DNA of 64,000 nucleotides from Hyalella azteca (GCF_000764305.2 NW_025934840.1:62001-126000); one strand, 5' to 3'. Positions 44,879-56,086 are shown, counted from the stretch's first letter. Made by a program: numbers and translations. The notes: generated from the letters alone by a model not told the origin.

Positions 44879-47800
44879 ATGGGTGCTCAGGACAAAGACA
44901 AGACAGACGACGTGGTTCGCCTGTTCGTGAAGGCGGGAGTTGATGGAGAGCGCATGGGAGCTTGTCCCTTCTGCCAACGCGTCTACATGGTCATGATGGT
45001 CAAAGCTCAGCACGGGCTGCTCAAGTTCCAGGTGGGACCCTGACTTCTGTAACTAAATTAAACTAAATTAAAGTGGATTAAAAAAAAGAGAGTTAAATTG
45101 CTCACTAAAAGAGAATTAAATTCACGGGCTGCTCAAGTTTAAGGTCAGACACTGACTCCTGAAACTAAATTAAACTAAATTAAAGTGGATTAAAAAAAAG
45201 AGAGTTAAATTGCTCATTAAAAGAGAATTAAATTCACGGCCTGCTCAAGTTTCAGGTGAGACCCTGACTTCTGAAACTATATTGCTCCTTCTGGTGCACT
45301 AAAAGTGTATTAAATTGTTCTATTGCTCCTTCTGTTGCACTAAAAGAGTAGGTATTAAATTACCTATTCCATATCTCCTTAAGCTCAGCACAGGCTGCTC
45401 AAGTTTCAGGTGAGACCCTGACTTCTGTAACTACATTGCTTCTTCTGGTGCACTGAAAGTGTATTAAATTGTTCTATTGCTCTTTCTGGTGAACTAAAAG
45501 ATTAGTAAATTAATCAATTGCTCCTTTTGGCGCATGAAAAAAGTATTAAATTATTCCATTGCTTCTTCTGGTGCACTAAAAAAGATTTAAATTGTTCTAT
45601 TGATTCCCCTGACGCACTTAAACAGTATTAAATTATTATGTCACCTGTCCAATATTAGAGGGTTTAATCATGCATCTTTCATGACCGGAAATGATAAAAT
45701 GGAATTAGTTTTCCATTAAAATAGCGAATATGCTCACTAGGATAAAATTGAATTTAATTATCCAAATTATTGCCTTGTTCAGGTTATAGCGTGCAGTCCA
45801 GCACCGTCCAATATTAGAGGGTTTAATCATGCATCTTTCATGCCCGGAAATAATGAAATAGAATTGGTTTCCCATTAAAATAGCGAATATGCTTACTAAT
45901 GTAGGATAAAATTTCAATTTAATTGTCCAAATTATCGCCTTGTTTAAAGTGTATTGAATTATTATGTCTCCGATTCAAGGTTTAGTCATGCATCTTTCAT
46001 GCCCGGAAATAATAAAATTAAATTAGTTTTACATTAAAATATCGAATATGCACATTAGGATAAAATTTGAATTTAATTATCCAAATTATCGCATTTTTTA
46101 GGTTATAGCGTGCAGCCCAGCGAAGCCTCCTGACGAGCTGACGAAGCTTGGCCTCAAGCATCTCCCGGCCATCGTCCACCTCGACGAAGGCTTTGACGCC
46201 GAAGACGACATCGTGCAGTACATCGATGACACGTGGGCATCGTCTATTGTCATATATTTCATTAGAATAGCCATTTATAATAAATATTTGTGTATTTTTA
46301 ATTTAAGTTTTAGTTTTATGAGCAGTTTCCTAAATATATGCGTATATATTTCATTAAAATAGCCATTTAGAATAAATATTTGTGTATTATTTTATATAAG
46401 TTTTAGTTTTATGAGCAGTTTCCTTAGATCAGCGTCAGGTCATGATTACTTGTGAAGACCAGATTGAATAGAATAAGTATTTGTGTATTTTTAATATAAG
46501 TTTTAGTTTTATGAGCCGTTTCCTAAATATTTGTGTATTTTTAATTTAAGTTTTAGTTTCATGAGCATTTTCCTAAATATTTGTGTATTTTTAATTTAAG
46601 TTTTAGTTTTATGAACAGTTTCCTAAATATTTGTGTATTTTTAATCTAAGTTTTAGTTTTATAAGCAGTTTTCTAAAATATAAGTTTTAGTTTTATGACA
46701 GTTTCCTAAATATTTGTGTATTTTTCATTTAAGTTTTAGTTTTATGAGCAGTTCCCTAAATATTTGTGTATTTTTAATCTAAGTTTTAGTTTTATGAGCA
46801 GTTTCCTTAGATCAGCGTAAGGTTATGTTTACTTATGAAGACCAGATTGAAGGCACGTCGCGTCTCCGCTTCTTGTATAGGATAAGGAATAAAGCAAGAA
46901 TAGGTAATTCTTGGTGAACCCTTTATTGAACTTAGCGTCAATTAGATATATTTTCTTGGTACAATTAACGGTTGTTGCTCCGCAGGTTCCCTGGTGGAGG
47001 CTTGGTATACGACAGTCCAGAAGCTGAGATCGCTTGTAAGGATTTCTTCTCGAAGTTTTGCTTCTTCATTAAAGCTGTCAATCAAGACTCGTCTAAACTA
47101 GATCACGCTCTTGAAAAGCTTGACGCCTTTTTGGAGGCCGCCACTCCCCCTTGCAGTCCTCTCGCGTCTTCACCCCCACCCCCAAAGTCCCCAACTACAC
47201 CGTCATCTCCGGCCCTAACCGCTAAAAATTTGTCGTCCTTATCGGGATCAACCGCTTCTTCCTTTGCGTCGCCTGCTCCTTCTTTTCGTTCGTCTGTAGG
47301 TTCCTCCAATTCTCCAGTGCCTTCATCTGGTCCTTCTTCACCTCTGCCAGCTGGGAAGTCCGTCTCAAGAACACCAGCTGCTTACCTTCCCACCACCAGC
47401 ACCAACTGGCCCGTGGTGAACACCTCGTCCTCGAAACTGTTCGGCGGCTCGACTGACAGCGGCGCAGAGTCTCTTTGTTCTGAGAGTAACGAGGTTTGTG
47501 CAAAAATTCACGTACACAAGCGAACAACGAGGTCTGTTTCAAAATTTCACGTACACAAGCGAAACGAATGAGCGCGCTTTATAAAAAATAACATTTAGCA
47601 GCAACGAGGTTTGTTTCAAATTTCAGGTACACAAGCAAAACGATTCGGCCACATTAAAAAAAATAACATTTAGCTTTGAATAGGATTAGGTAGAATTAGA
47701 ATTTAACTTTGAATAGGATAGGTATGTTTTTGTAAATTTGTTTCAGGTACGAATTTAGTGCTGTATTAAAAAATAACCTTAAACTTCGAATAGGTAAAAT

Positions 47801-50800
47801 GAAATATGTTTCAATCTGTTTGTGCAAATTTGTTTCAGGTACGGATTTAGTGGAGGCCTCCAAGTGCCTAAATTTAGAATTTTTAGTGCTCTATTTGTTA
47901 GACAATCCAAACCTTTTCAACTTTAAACTTGAAAAGAATAACAAGAAACCGTTCATGATGGATATACATATATTTTTTTTGCAGTGACCACCATTTCTAA
48001 CGCCTGCTTCTTGTTGACAGTTGCCGTGGCAACCTTTTCTAAGTCTAACGCACACATATTGTTGACAGTTGCCGTGACAACCATTTCTAACGCCCTTTTC
48101 ATGTTGACAGTTGCCGTGATAACCATTTCTAACGCCCTCTTCTTGTTGACAGTTGCCGCGATGACCATTCCTTACGTCCGCTTGTTGTTGACAGTTGCCG
48201 AGACGGGCATTCCTGACGCCCTCTTCTTGTTGACAGTTGCAGTGACAACCATTCTTAACGCCCTCTTCTTGTTGATAGTTGCCATAACAACCATTTCTAA
48301 CGCCCTCTTCTTGTTGACAGTTGCTGTGACAACCATTCATAACACCCGCTTCTTGTTGACAGTTGCCGTGACAACCATTCCTAACGCCCTCTTCTTGGTG
48401 ACAGTTTAGGTGACTCCATTTCTAACGCCCGCTTATTGTTGACACTTTAGGTGACAACCATTCCTAACGCCCTCTTCTTGTTGACAGTTGCCGTGACAAC
48501 CATTCCTAACGCCCGCTTCTTGTTGACAGTTGCCGTGACAACCATTCCTAACGCCCTCTTCTTGGTGACAGTTTCGGTGACAACCATTTCTAACGCCCAT
48601 TCTTTTTTTACATTTGCCATGATAACTATTTCTAACGTCCGCTTCTTGTTGACAGTTTAGGTGACGTCCATTTCTAACGCCCTCTTCTTGTTGACAGTTG
48701 CCGTGATAACCATTCCTAACGCCCTCTTCTTGTTGACAGTTGCCTTGACAACCATTTCTAACGCCCTCTTCTTGTTGACAGTTGCCGAGACAACCATTCC
48801 CGCTTCTTGTTGACAGTTTAGGTGACTCCATTTCTAACGCCTGCTTCTTGTTGACAGTTTAGGTGATTCCATTCCTAACGCACCTCTTCTTGTTGACAGT
48901 CACCGTGATAACCATTTCTAACGCACGCTTCTTGTTGACAGTTGCCGTGACAACCATTCCTAACGCCCCCTTCTTGTTGACAGTTGCCGAGACAACCATT
49001 CCCGCTTCTTGTTGACAGTTTAGGTGACTCCATTTCTTTAGGTGACTCCATTTCTAACGCCCTCTTCTTGTTCACAGTTTAGGTGACGACCATTTCTAAC
49101 GCCCGCTTCTTGTTGACAGTTGCCATAACAACCATTTCTAACGCCATCTTCTTGTTGACAGTTGCAGTGGTTGACAGGCCCTGGTCTGAGTCACTTGGAC
49201 TGCGTTGTGCTGCCTAAGCTGCAGCATCTCAGAGTCGCCGCTGCCGCCCTCAAGGCGTACCAGATCCCCACGCGCTTCAGAGGCCTCTGGCGGTACGTTG
49301 CATCACTTTCACTGGACAAATAACTTTTATATAATGACTTGAATATCTTTTGCTTGTAATTTCAATTAAAAAAACATCTTTTGCTTGTAATTTCCATTAA
49401 AAAAACATCTTTTGCTTGTAATTTCCATTAAAAAAAACATCTTTTGCTTGTATTTTCTAAGTTTTTAATATTTTCGTTGCCTTTAAAGTTCCAAGTAAGT
49501 TATTTTTTGTCGCGCACCGTCGTAAGTGGTTTCTCTGAGCGCACAGTTTTCATATCCTCGTGCGCAGTCGTAAGTAACCCGTAAATGAGCACAATTCTCA
49601 TGTTCTCGCTAATAGTATGCTAATAGACTAATAGGCTAATATGCTAATAGGCTAAAAGGCTGATAAGCTAATATGTTAATAGGCTATTATGCTAATAGGC
49701 TAAAAGGCTGATAGGCTAATATGTTAATAGGCTAATATGCTAATAGGCTAAAAGGCTAATAGGCTAACATGCTAATAGGCTAAAAGACTAATATGCTAAT
49801 TGACTAAAAGGCTGATAGGTTGATAGGCTAATATGCTAATAGGCTAAAAAGCTGATATGCTAATAGGCTAAAAGGCTGATAGGCTAATATGCTAATAGGC
49901 TAATGTGCTATTAGGCTAATATGCCAATAGGCTAATATGCTAATAGGCTAATGTGCTAATAGGTTAATATGCTAATAGGCTAAAAGGCTAATAGAATAAT
50001 AGGCTAAAAAGCTAATAGGCTAATATGCTAAAAGACTAATATGCTAATAGGCTAATAGAATAATAGGCTAAAAGGCTAATATGCTAATATGCTAATAGGC
50101 TAATATGCTAATAGGCTAATATGCTAATAGGCTAATAGGCTAAAAAGCTGATAGGCTAGAAGGCTGAAAGGCTAATAGGCTAAAAGGCTAATAGGCTAAT
50201 AGGCTGATGGGCTAATAGGCTAATATGCTAATAGGCTAAAAGGCTAATAGGCTAATATGCTAATATGCTAATATGCTAATATGCTAATATGCTAATATGC
50301 TAATATGCTAATAGGCTAATAGACTAATAGGCTAAAAGGCTGATAGGCTAATATTCTAATAGGCTAATATGCTAATAGGCTAATATGCTAATATGCTAAT
50401 AGGCTAATATGCTAAAAGGCTAATATGCTAATAGGCTAATAGGCTAATATGCTAAAAGGCTAATATGCTAATAGGCCAAAAGACTGATAGGCTAATAAGC
50501 TAATAGGCTAAGATAGTAATAGGCTAATAGGCTAAAAGGCTAATATGCTAATAGGCTAATATGCTAATAGGCTAATATGCTAATAGGCTAATGTAATTGT
50601 GGACTGGTAATTACAGGTACCTGCACAACGCCTACAACAATCCTGTGTTCGCCCAGACGTGCCCGTGTGACCAGGAGATCGTGCTGCACTGGCATGACCG
50701 CCTCGAGACAAAGGTGATTACTTTTCCATGGCCTGGAGTAAGGTTAATTTGATTTAATATATTTTTTTATTTTATTATTATATATAATATATAGTTAGAC

Positions 50801-51950
50801 AAAGGTGATTACTTTTCCATGGCCTGGAGTAAGGTTAATTTGATTTAATATATTTTTTTATTTTATTATTATATATAATATATAGTTATATATATATTTT
50901 ATTTTATATTTTATATATAGTTTAAATATAATAATTTATATTTTTATTATATAGTTGAAGAACAATATTTACTTACATATTGAAATCAAATAATATTTTT
51001 GTATATAATATTTTATATATACATATAATGAAACTATATACGGTAGTTATATAGTTTCAGCGTACTTAATTGATTTTTTACCGAACGTAGTTTATTGAAA
51101 ATTATACGTTGTGAAGGGGGAATTTTGTTCACTTTTTGAAGTTAAGACAATACCAAGTAAGGGGAGAAACTTGCTCAATAATTATCTTAATTTCCGGCTA
51201 ACAAATTGTGAAGAAATGAATTGTGAATAATTATCATAATGAATAATCAAGAAATGAATTGTGAATAATTATCATAATTTCCTGCTAACGAATTATGAAG
51301 GACTTGCATCTTAAATTTCACTCCATAGATTCATGCCAAATTCTCTTGTTAGAAGGCGAAACTATATATATCACCTCAATTGTTGGATTCTTACGCATTT
51401 CATAATTTTTCGATACCACTTATTGCATTAAAAAATTTTGAAGTTAACAATGTTTTCCGAATTCGTCAAATGTGGAATCCAAAAGGCATGTCAACTAGAG
51501 CTATACGTTGCTAGATTTTTTTGATGGCCTTTATTATATCGCATTAAAAAATTCTCAACTTTACCAATGTTTTCTGCATTCGTCAAACGTTTTATCCAAA
51601 AGGCATGTCAACCAGAGGTATAAGCTACTAGATTTTTATACGCTAATTACTCATGGTTTTGACCTACAGAAAATGTCGCACATCCGAAAGGTATGTCAAC
51701 CAGAGCTATACGCTACTAGATTCTTATACGCTAATTACTCATGGTTCTGACCTACAGAAAATGTCGCACATTCGAAAGGTATGTCAACTAGAGCTATACG
51801 CTACTAGATTCTTATACGCTAATTACTCATGGTTTTGACCTACAGAAAATGTCGCACAAAAAACACGCTGAACTCGCTAAGGAAAAACCGAAGTTTTCCT
51901 TCGATGTCCCGGTCAGAGCTTCGGTTGTCACTGTTGTGGAGGTCGACTAG
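44879..51950 (+). CDS. Clic: Chloride intracellular channel protein (CLIC), seven exons
   Basis: Coding exons are 44879-45031, 46102-46232, 46986-47493, 49178-49292, 50617-50713 and 51846-51950, plus one short exon I could not place. The junctions I could place agree in phase. Exon 1 encodes the glutaredoxin-like start VRLFVKAGVDGERMGACPFC; CPFC is the redox-site motif. Exon 2 (VIACSPAKPPDELTKLGLKH) completes the thioredoxin fold. Exon 3 starts the all-helical domain, then adds about 118 Ser/Pro-rich residues (147-264) absent from ordinary CLICs. Exon 49178 encodes LSHLDCVVLPKLQHLRVA, the next exon YLHNAYNNPVFAQTCP, and the last MSHKKHAELAKEKPKFSF. CLICs are soluble GST-fold proteins that can insert into membranes and also act as glutathione-dependent oxidoreductases. 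Exon 3 ends in phase 0, but the exon at 49178 needs one preceding base. A small exon carrying the usual R-F-L-x-G block is therefore missing from my model. Confidence 0.88.
45105..45420. repeat. CLIC intron 1 repeats carrying copies of the exon 1 donor
   Basis: GGGCTGCTCAAGTT-C/T-CAG|GTGRGACCCTGACTTCTG, the last 20 bases of exon 1 with its splice donor, recurs in diverged form at about 45124, 45236 and 45377. Between copies lie TAAACTAAATTAAAGTGGAT and GCTCCTTCTGGTGCACTAAA repeats, the latter continuing to 45630. Confidence 0.85.
45640..46115. repeat. CLIC intron 1 repeats carrying a copy of the exon 2 acceptor
   Basis: GGTTATAGCGTGCAG-T/C-CCAGC, the start of exon 2, occurs at about 45781 as well as at the true acceptor (46102). 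Two or three units of about 170 bp carry GTTTAATCATGCATCTTTCATG and ATAAAATTGAATTTAATTATCC. Confidence 0.82.
46250..46840. repeat. 50-bp repeat in CLIC intron 2
   Basis: TTTTAGTTTTATGAGCAGTT + TCCTAAATATTTGTGTATTTTTAATTTAAG recurs about nine times, with two longer units that add TAGATCAGCGTMAGGT and AGACCAGATTGAA. Confidence 0.88.
47486..47840. repeat. CLIC intron 3 repeats carrying copies of the exon 3 donor
   Basis: AACGAG|GTTTGT at the true donor (47493/47494) is followed by AACGAG|GTCTGT at about 47524 and AACGAG|GTTTGT at about 47605, each with TTTCAAATTTCASGTACAC downstream. Further GTTTCAGGTACGRATTTAGT units are at about 47741 and 47833. Confidence 0.8.
47985..49175. repeat. 43-bp minisatellite, about 27 copies, ending at a CLIC acceptor
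   Basis: The unit is CATTTCTAACGCCCTCTTCT + TGTTGACAGTTGCCGTGACAAC. Each carries the pyrimidine-rich acceptor-like string CTTCTTGTTGACAG. The last unit runs into TGGTTGACAG, the real acceptor at 49177/49178. Long open frames here (for example 47984-48409) come from the repeat and are not genes. Confidence 0.93.
49325..49455. repeat. Four short tandem units after CLIC exon at 49178
   Basis: AACATCTTTTGCTTGTAATT + TCCATTAAAAA is repeated three to four times. Confidence 0.85.
49605..50592. repeat. 1-kb array of TAATAGGC / TAATATGC octamers
   Basis: About 120 octamers of the form TAATAGGC, TAATATGC or TAAAAGGC alternate irregularly and fill the CLIC intron up to about 25 bases before the acceptor at 50616. 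The array is dense in stop codons on both strands and has no coding potential. Confidence 0.95.
50706..50895. repeat. 90-bp unit carrying a second copy of the exon 50617-50713 donor
   Basis: AGACAAAG|GTGATTACTTTT at the true donor recurs at 50797-50815, followed by the same CCATGGCCTGGAGTAAGGTT and AT-rich tail. The copies are nearly identical, so the event is recent. Confidence 0.9.
51580..51860. repeat. 90-bp unit carrying copies of the last CLIC acceptor
   Basis: TGACCTACAG|AAAATGTCGCAC occurs at 51669/51670, 51757/51758 and at the true acceptor 51845/51846. The first two copies continue as CATYCGAAAG|GTATGTCAAC, which is donor-like, giving two potential 21-base exons (51670-51690, 51758-51778). 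An older unit lies at about 51590. Confidence 0.88.
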
Positions 51951-52349
51951 AATTTGGTAACAAACCTCTATTGATTTACATTCAACTGTAAAATCTAAAT
52001 TTAATTATTTCTCAGCTTATCCTATTTTGTATTCTCTGTAATTGAATAACTAAGCATTATCTTAATCCTTTCTTAACCATATCTTTATCATCAATGCCTT
52101 TAGATTTTGTACATATATTCAGCTCTTTCTTAGGTCTAATTTCAGGTCTTTCTCTTCGTTGATTAGGTATATTTTCCTAGGAGTCGTGGCTTGAAAAATG
52201 TTTGATATTATTTCTAGAGATGGTTCAATCAGAAATGTTTCAATTATTTTGCATTTTCATGAGCCATACTGTCTTAAGCAGGCTGCAAATGAGACCCGAA
52301 TATTGAGTGGTAATTTTCAGCCAAAACTTGTACGACTTTTACTAAGCAT

Positions 52350-52775
52350 AATTTTTTGAGAGGCTTTTGAATCCGGACGAAAATTCTAAGTTCCTTGTTG
52401 ATTGTGCCGTTGGGTCCCTCAGTTCTATACCGTGTATATTGGTGCCTCAAGATTGTATTTAGACTGTACTTAAATTGCTAAATATTTACAGAGTACCTAG
52501 GTAATTTTATTAGAGGCTTTTGAATCCAGAAAAATTCTAACTTCCTTGTTTATTATGCATTTGGATCCCTCAGTTCTAAGCCATGTATATTGGTGCTTCT
52601 TGTATTTAGACTGTCTTCAAATTACTTAATTTTTATGGAGCATAATTTTATAAGAGGCTCTTGAGTCCGGACGGAAATTCTAAGCTCTTTGTTGGTTATG
52701 CATTTGGACCCCTCAGTTCTAAGCCATGTATATTGGTACTTCTTGTATTTAGACTGTTCCCAAATTGCTAAAAAA
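52350..52775. repeat. 150-bp unit, three copies, downstream of CLIC
   Basis: GAGGCTTTTGAATCCGGACG...AATTCTAAGTTCCTTGTT...CCCTCAGTTCTAAGCCATGTATATTGG recurs at about 52362, 52513 and 52655. It may lie in the 3' untranslated region. Confidence 0.82.
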
Positions 52776-52989
52776 ACTGAGCAGAGCACCATGTCTTATC
52801 GTTGCATTTATTGCATAATGTAAGTCGATTTTTTTCCGGTAACTCGTGCTTTTCTTGTTAATTTTTCTTTTGCACTTGAATTGTATTCGAGAAAGCAACT
52901 ACCTAAGATCAAAATGTCTGAATAAGCCTCTGCTAAATGAAATAATGGAGTCTACTTTGATTTAAATGGGGATCTATAATTAGTGTTTC

Positions 52990-53335
52990 TTAAAGGATCA
53001 GTACTCCCGTATAAAATCATGATAATTGCTTCGTGAAATCTCATTCCTGTCAGTCAAAACGATTGCTTCGTGAAAGCTCTCTTAATCCCTGCACAATCAT
53101 GATTATTGCTTCGTGAAAGCTCATTTCGTTCCTGCACAATCACAAAGATTGCTTCGTGAAAGCTCATTTCTTACTTGCACAACCACAACTATTGTTTCGT
53201 GAAGCTCATTTAAACCCTGTCAATCAAAACTATTTCTTCGTGAAAGCTCACTTTATTCCCGCACAATCATTATGATTGCTTCGTGAAGCTCATTTCTTCC
53301 CTGCATAATCAAAATGATTACTTCATTTCTTTCAT
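52990..53335. repeat. 45-50-bp unit, about eight copies
   Basis: GATTGCTTCGTGAAAGCTCA + TTTCTTCCCTGCACAATCAT with considerable divergence. Confidence 0.85.
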
Positions 53336-54239
53336 ATTGAATTGTTTCTCTGCGAACCCTTCCTTCTCCGTTGGACCATCGGGAGTTTCACCACCAGTCG
53401 ATGTAGGTTTAGTACGAAGTGTCTCTTAAATTGATTAAAGGACTTGTTCCCAACTTATTTGATCGTTAATAATCAGTACAAAAATCCACTATTTATAATA
53501 ATATAATGACAAAAGTCTTAGATTTTGTTAAGATGAAATTATTATCAAATAAGGCCCGGAAAAAACTAGTGCTCATGAGGTCTTAGGAAGTTGCTATTGC
53601 CGTACTTAACCTCCATAAATATTAATTATTCTACATATCGCTTCCTCGAAGAAGCGAATTTCGCATCATAATTTTGTTCAACTGTTGAGAAGCTTCTAAA
53701 ATTGCCTGTAAATTGGTTTACGCCACGAAAAGGACATGTTAAATCCAAGCACTGTTTTAGACACGGGAGAATCGTTAATTATTGTTTCGTTCTTTATTAA
53801 TTTATTTCAATGTCATTTGGAATCCTTTTGATCATAATAGTAGTGGACTTCATTTTGTTTGACGCTAGTCACGTATTTTTAAGAACTTTGAAATGTGGTG
53901 TAATTGGCGTTGAAAAACCATATTAAAGAAATAATTGCAAATTGTTTCTTGGGTTCCAATTCGCCATTTATTCATAGGCAGACGATCCCAATTAGACGGC
54001 TGACTTCTGATCAATCTCCATTCGATATGCTTTGAATTTTTTATTTTTACAATCATTCACTAAAAATACAGAAGCCAAGTTTTATTCCATTGCTTGCAAA
54101 ATTTCATTTGGGTAGAATTTACTACTGGATTATTTTTGCTCCATTAAAACCACTGCGACTTCTCTTGCCGTTTGTCACGTTTTATTTTTTAATAAAGACT
54201 AACATGGAAAAAGTTATTCCTTCATCCTTTTCTAAGAGC

Positions 54240-54505
54240 TATTGTCGTTGACGCTCCGAGTATAAACGCGTTCAATAACAGACTAGATAAAGCTATGGAA
54301 AAATATATGTTCAGACTTGAAATGCCTAGCACCATATCGAACCCGGTGGAAGTCTTGTGGCTACTTCAGACTATCGTCAGTCATGAAAAGATCCGGTCAA
54401 ATGACACGATTTTAGATCTTCTGTGAACAAGGCACGAAAAGTACAAGAATCGGCGACAGGCCACATCAGGCCTACATTTCAGCGCCGACATCACTATGTT
54501 AAGAA
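54240..54505 (+). mobile_element. LINE 3'-end fragment
   Basis: It encodes IVVDAPSINAFNNRLDKAME and RLEMPSTISNP, then matches 7715-7985 in reverse orientation, including GACAGGCCACATCAGGCCTAC and TTCAGCGCCGACATCACTAT. 5'-truncated. Confidence 0.72.
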
Positions 54506-54519
54506 CGGCAGGCAGGACA

Positions 54520-55880
54520 TTATAGGATGGCATCATCGGGTCTCTAAGGCTGCTCGCCCATGGTTAGGACTTCGTCCTTGTGCCTGACGATTGCCTTCAG
54601 GACAACGCTGTAAAACCCAACACGCGGCTGATTATAGTTGACATCTCCCCTGGATCTCTTGACCAACACATACATTTCGCTTAGGTGTTCGGAAGAAAGA
54701 GGCACTTTCCGGTAAGCAGATGAACTAGCGACCGAATTGAACTTTTTGGTTCTAGAGGACCGCAAGCCAATATGCGTGTTCATTCTGTAGACCATATAGG
54801 AACTATATACTATAGCTCTGAAAAAGAGATGGCTTCACTGAAAGCTAACCCTTCAAAAGAACGACAAACTAGAGAGAACGCTTGAATTAATCTAGAAATT
54901 TTCACTGTCCGATAGGTTTATTAAGTCATTTATAGAAAATTTCAATGCCCGACTCTAAGTCATTTATATACTACAATATTTGATTCAGAAATGCAAGATT
55001 TACCGATCAATGAAAAATAAAGGATAGAACCTTCGCACATCATAAAAATGTCGCACGCTCCACGAACATCGGGGTGAGGTATTTTCATTCACGTATTCGG
55101 AATTTCACTCCACATTTCAGCATGATCGTTCGACTAGGTTTTGGTAACTAATTTCTGAAAGGAGAGAGAAACGTTAGGATAACCAATCAGTGGAAATTAA
55201 AGGGTAAATTCAATAGACACCTCCATAAATGTGTGCAAGTCGCACGATTCGTGAATATTGATGCGCAAAATTAATCATAATTATATCTCTTAAATAAAAA
55301 TTGAAACATTTTTTGTTTAATCCACAGATTGCAAATAAATTGCTGATTATGCATGCCAAAATTCAGACAGCCTTCTGATTTACGAGAAGAGTTGAGGTGT
55401 CCCATAGTTCGTAGTTTTGAAGTTTCAACGCTTTCTTGCGAGGTTTGCATTAACTGCTGCTTTCATTGCTCGCTAGAATAAAACGAAACGGGATTTGATA
55501 CGTGAAATAATAAGTTTAGAAGTAATGATTCGTAACAACTAAAAGGGCATTTAAACAAATGTACGACTCTCAATAAAAACACATTTGATTATAAACCTTC
55601 ATTTGCAGCAACACTTCCTATTCAACCGACTAGCTCTGTTTAACCGCTTGTGTACTCGCATAAATGTTTTAACTTACATAATCTCACTCTTCTTTCATAC
55701 GCTGTACGCAATCTATAAAAGTAAAGCTACATAGGCATTATGGTGAAAAAAATTCTATAAGCTTGCTATTTAATATGTAAAAAAATATCGCGGGACATGC
55801 AACGCAAAAATATCGACTGCTATAAAAACACAACACGTCTAACGGCACTCACCATCAAACCTGCGATCGTAAAGAAAACC
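54520..55880. other. Gene-free stretch
   Basis: A minus-strand frame at 54795..54544 (83 codons) has no recognised domain. A diverged repeat (ATAGACACCT/ATAGAACCTTCGCAC...AAAAATGTCGCACG...CACGAACAT at about 55020 and 55205) is visible. Confidence 0.4.
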
Positions 55881-55884
55881 TTCA

Positions 55885-55969
55885 AAAAATATAACTCAGT
55901 ACTCACTGCAGTAAGTGACAGAGAGCGCATTTTCTCGTTGACGAAAACGTGGTCACGGACGGACGGACG

Positions 55970-56037
<68 letters not shown>

Positions 56038-56086
56038 GGACGAGCACAATAGCGCTCTTTTTCCATAAATGAGAAAATGCGCTAAA
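55885..56086 (-). mobile_element. GACA-hairpin element, copy 6
   Basis: It runs from ATAACTCAGTACTCACTGCA through GAGAGCGCATTTTCTCGTTG and an almost pure (GACA) run of about 70 bases (55975-56038) to GGACGAGCACAATAGCGCTC and AATGAGAAAATGCGCTAAAA. Complete, with both inverted arms. Confidence 0.85.

Noticed and set aside
47103..47542. Minus-strand frames opposite CLIC exon 3
   Set aside because: Shadows of the Ser/Pro-rich coding exon on the plus strand.
47891..49075. Several open frames with NCQQEEGVRNGCHG or FLLTVAVTTIPNA repeats, resembling a Cys-rich secreted protein
   Set aside because: They coincide with the 43-bp minisatellite in a CLIC intron and are interrupted wherever the repeat has indels.
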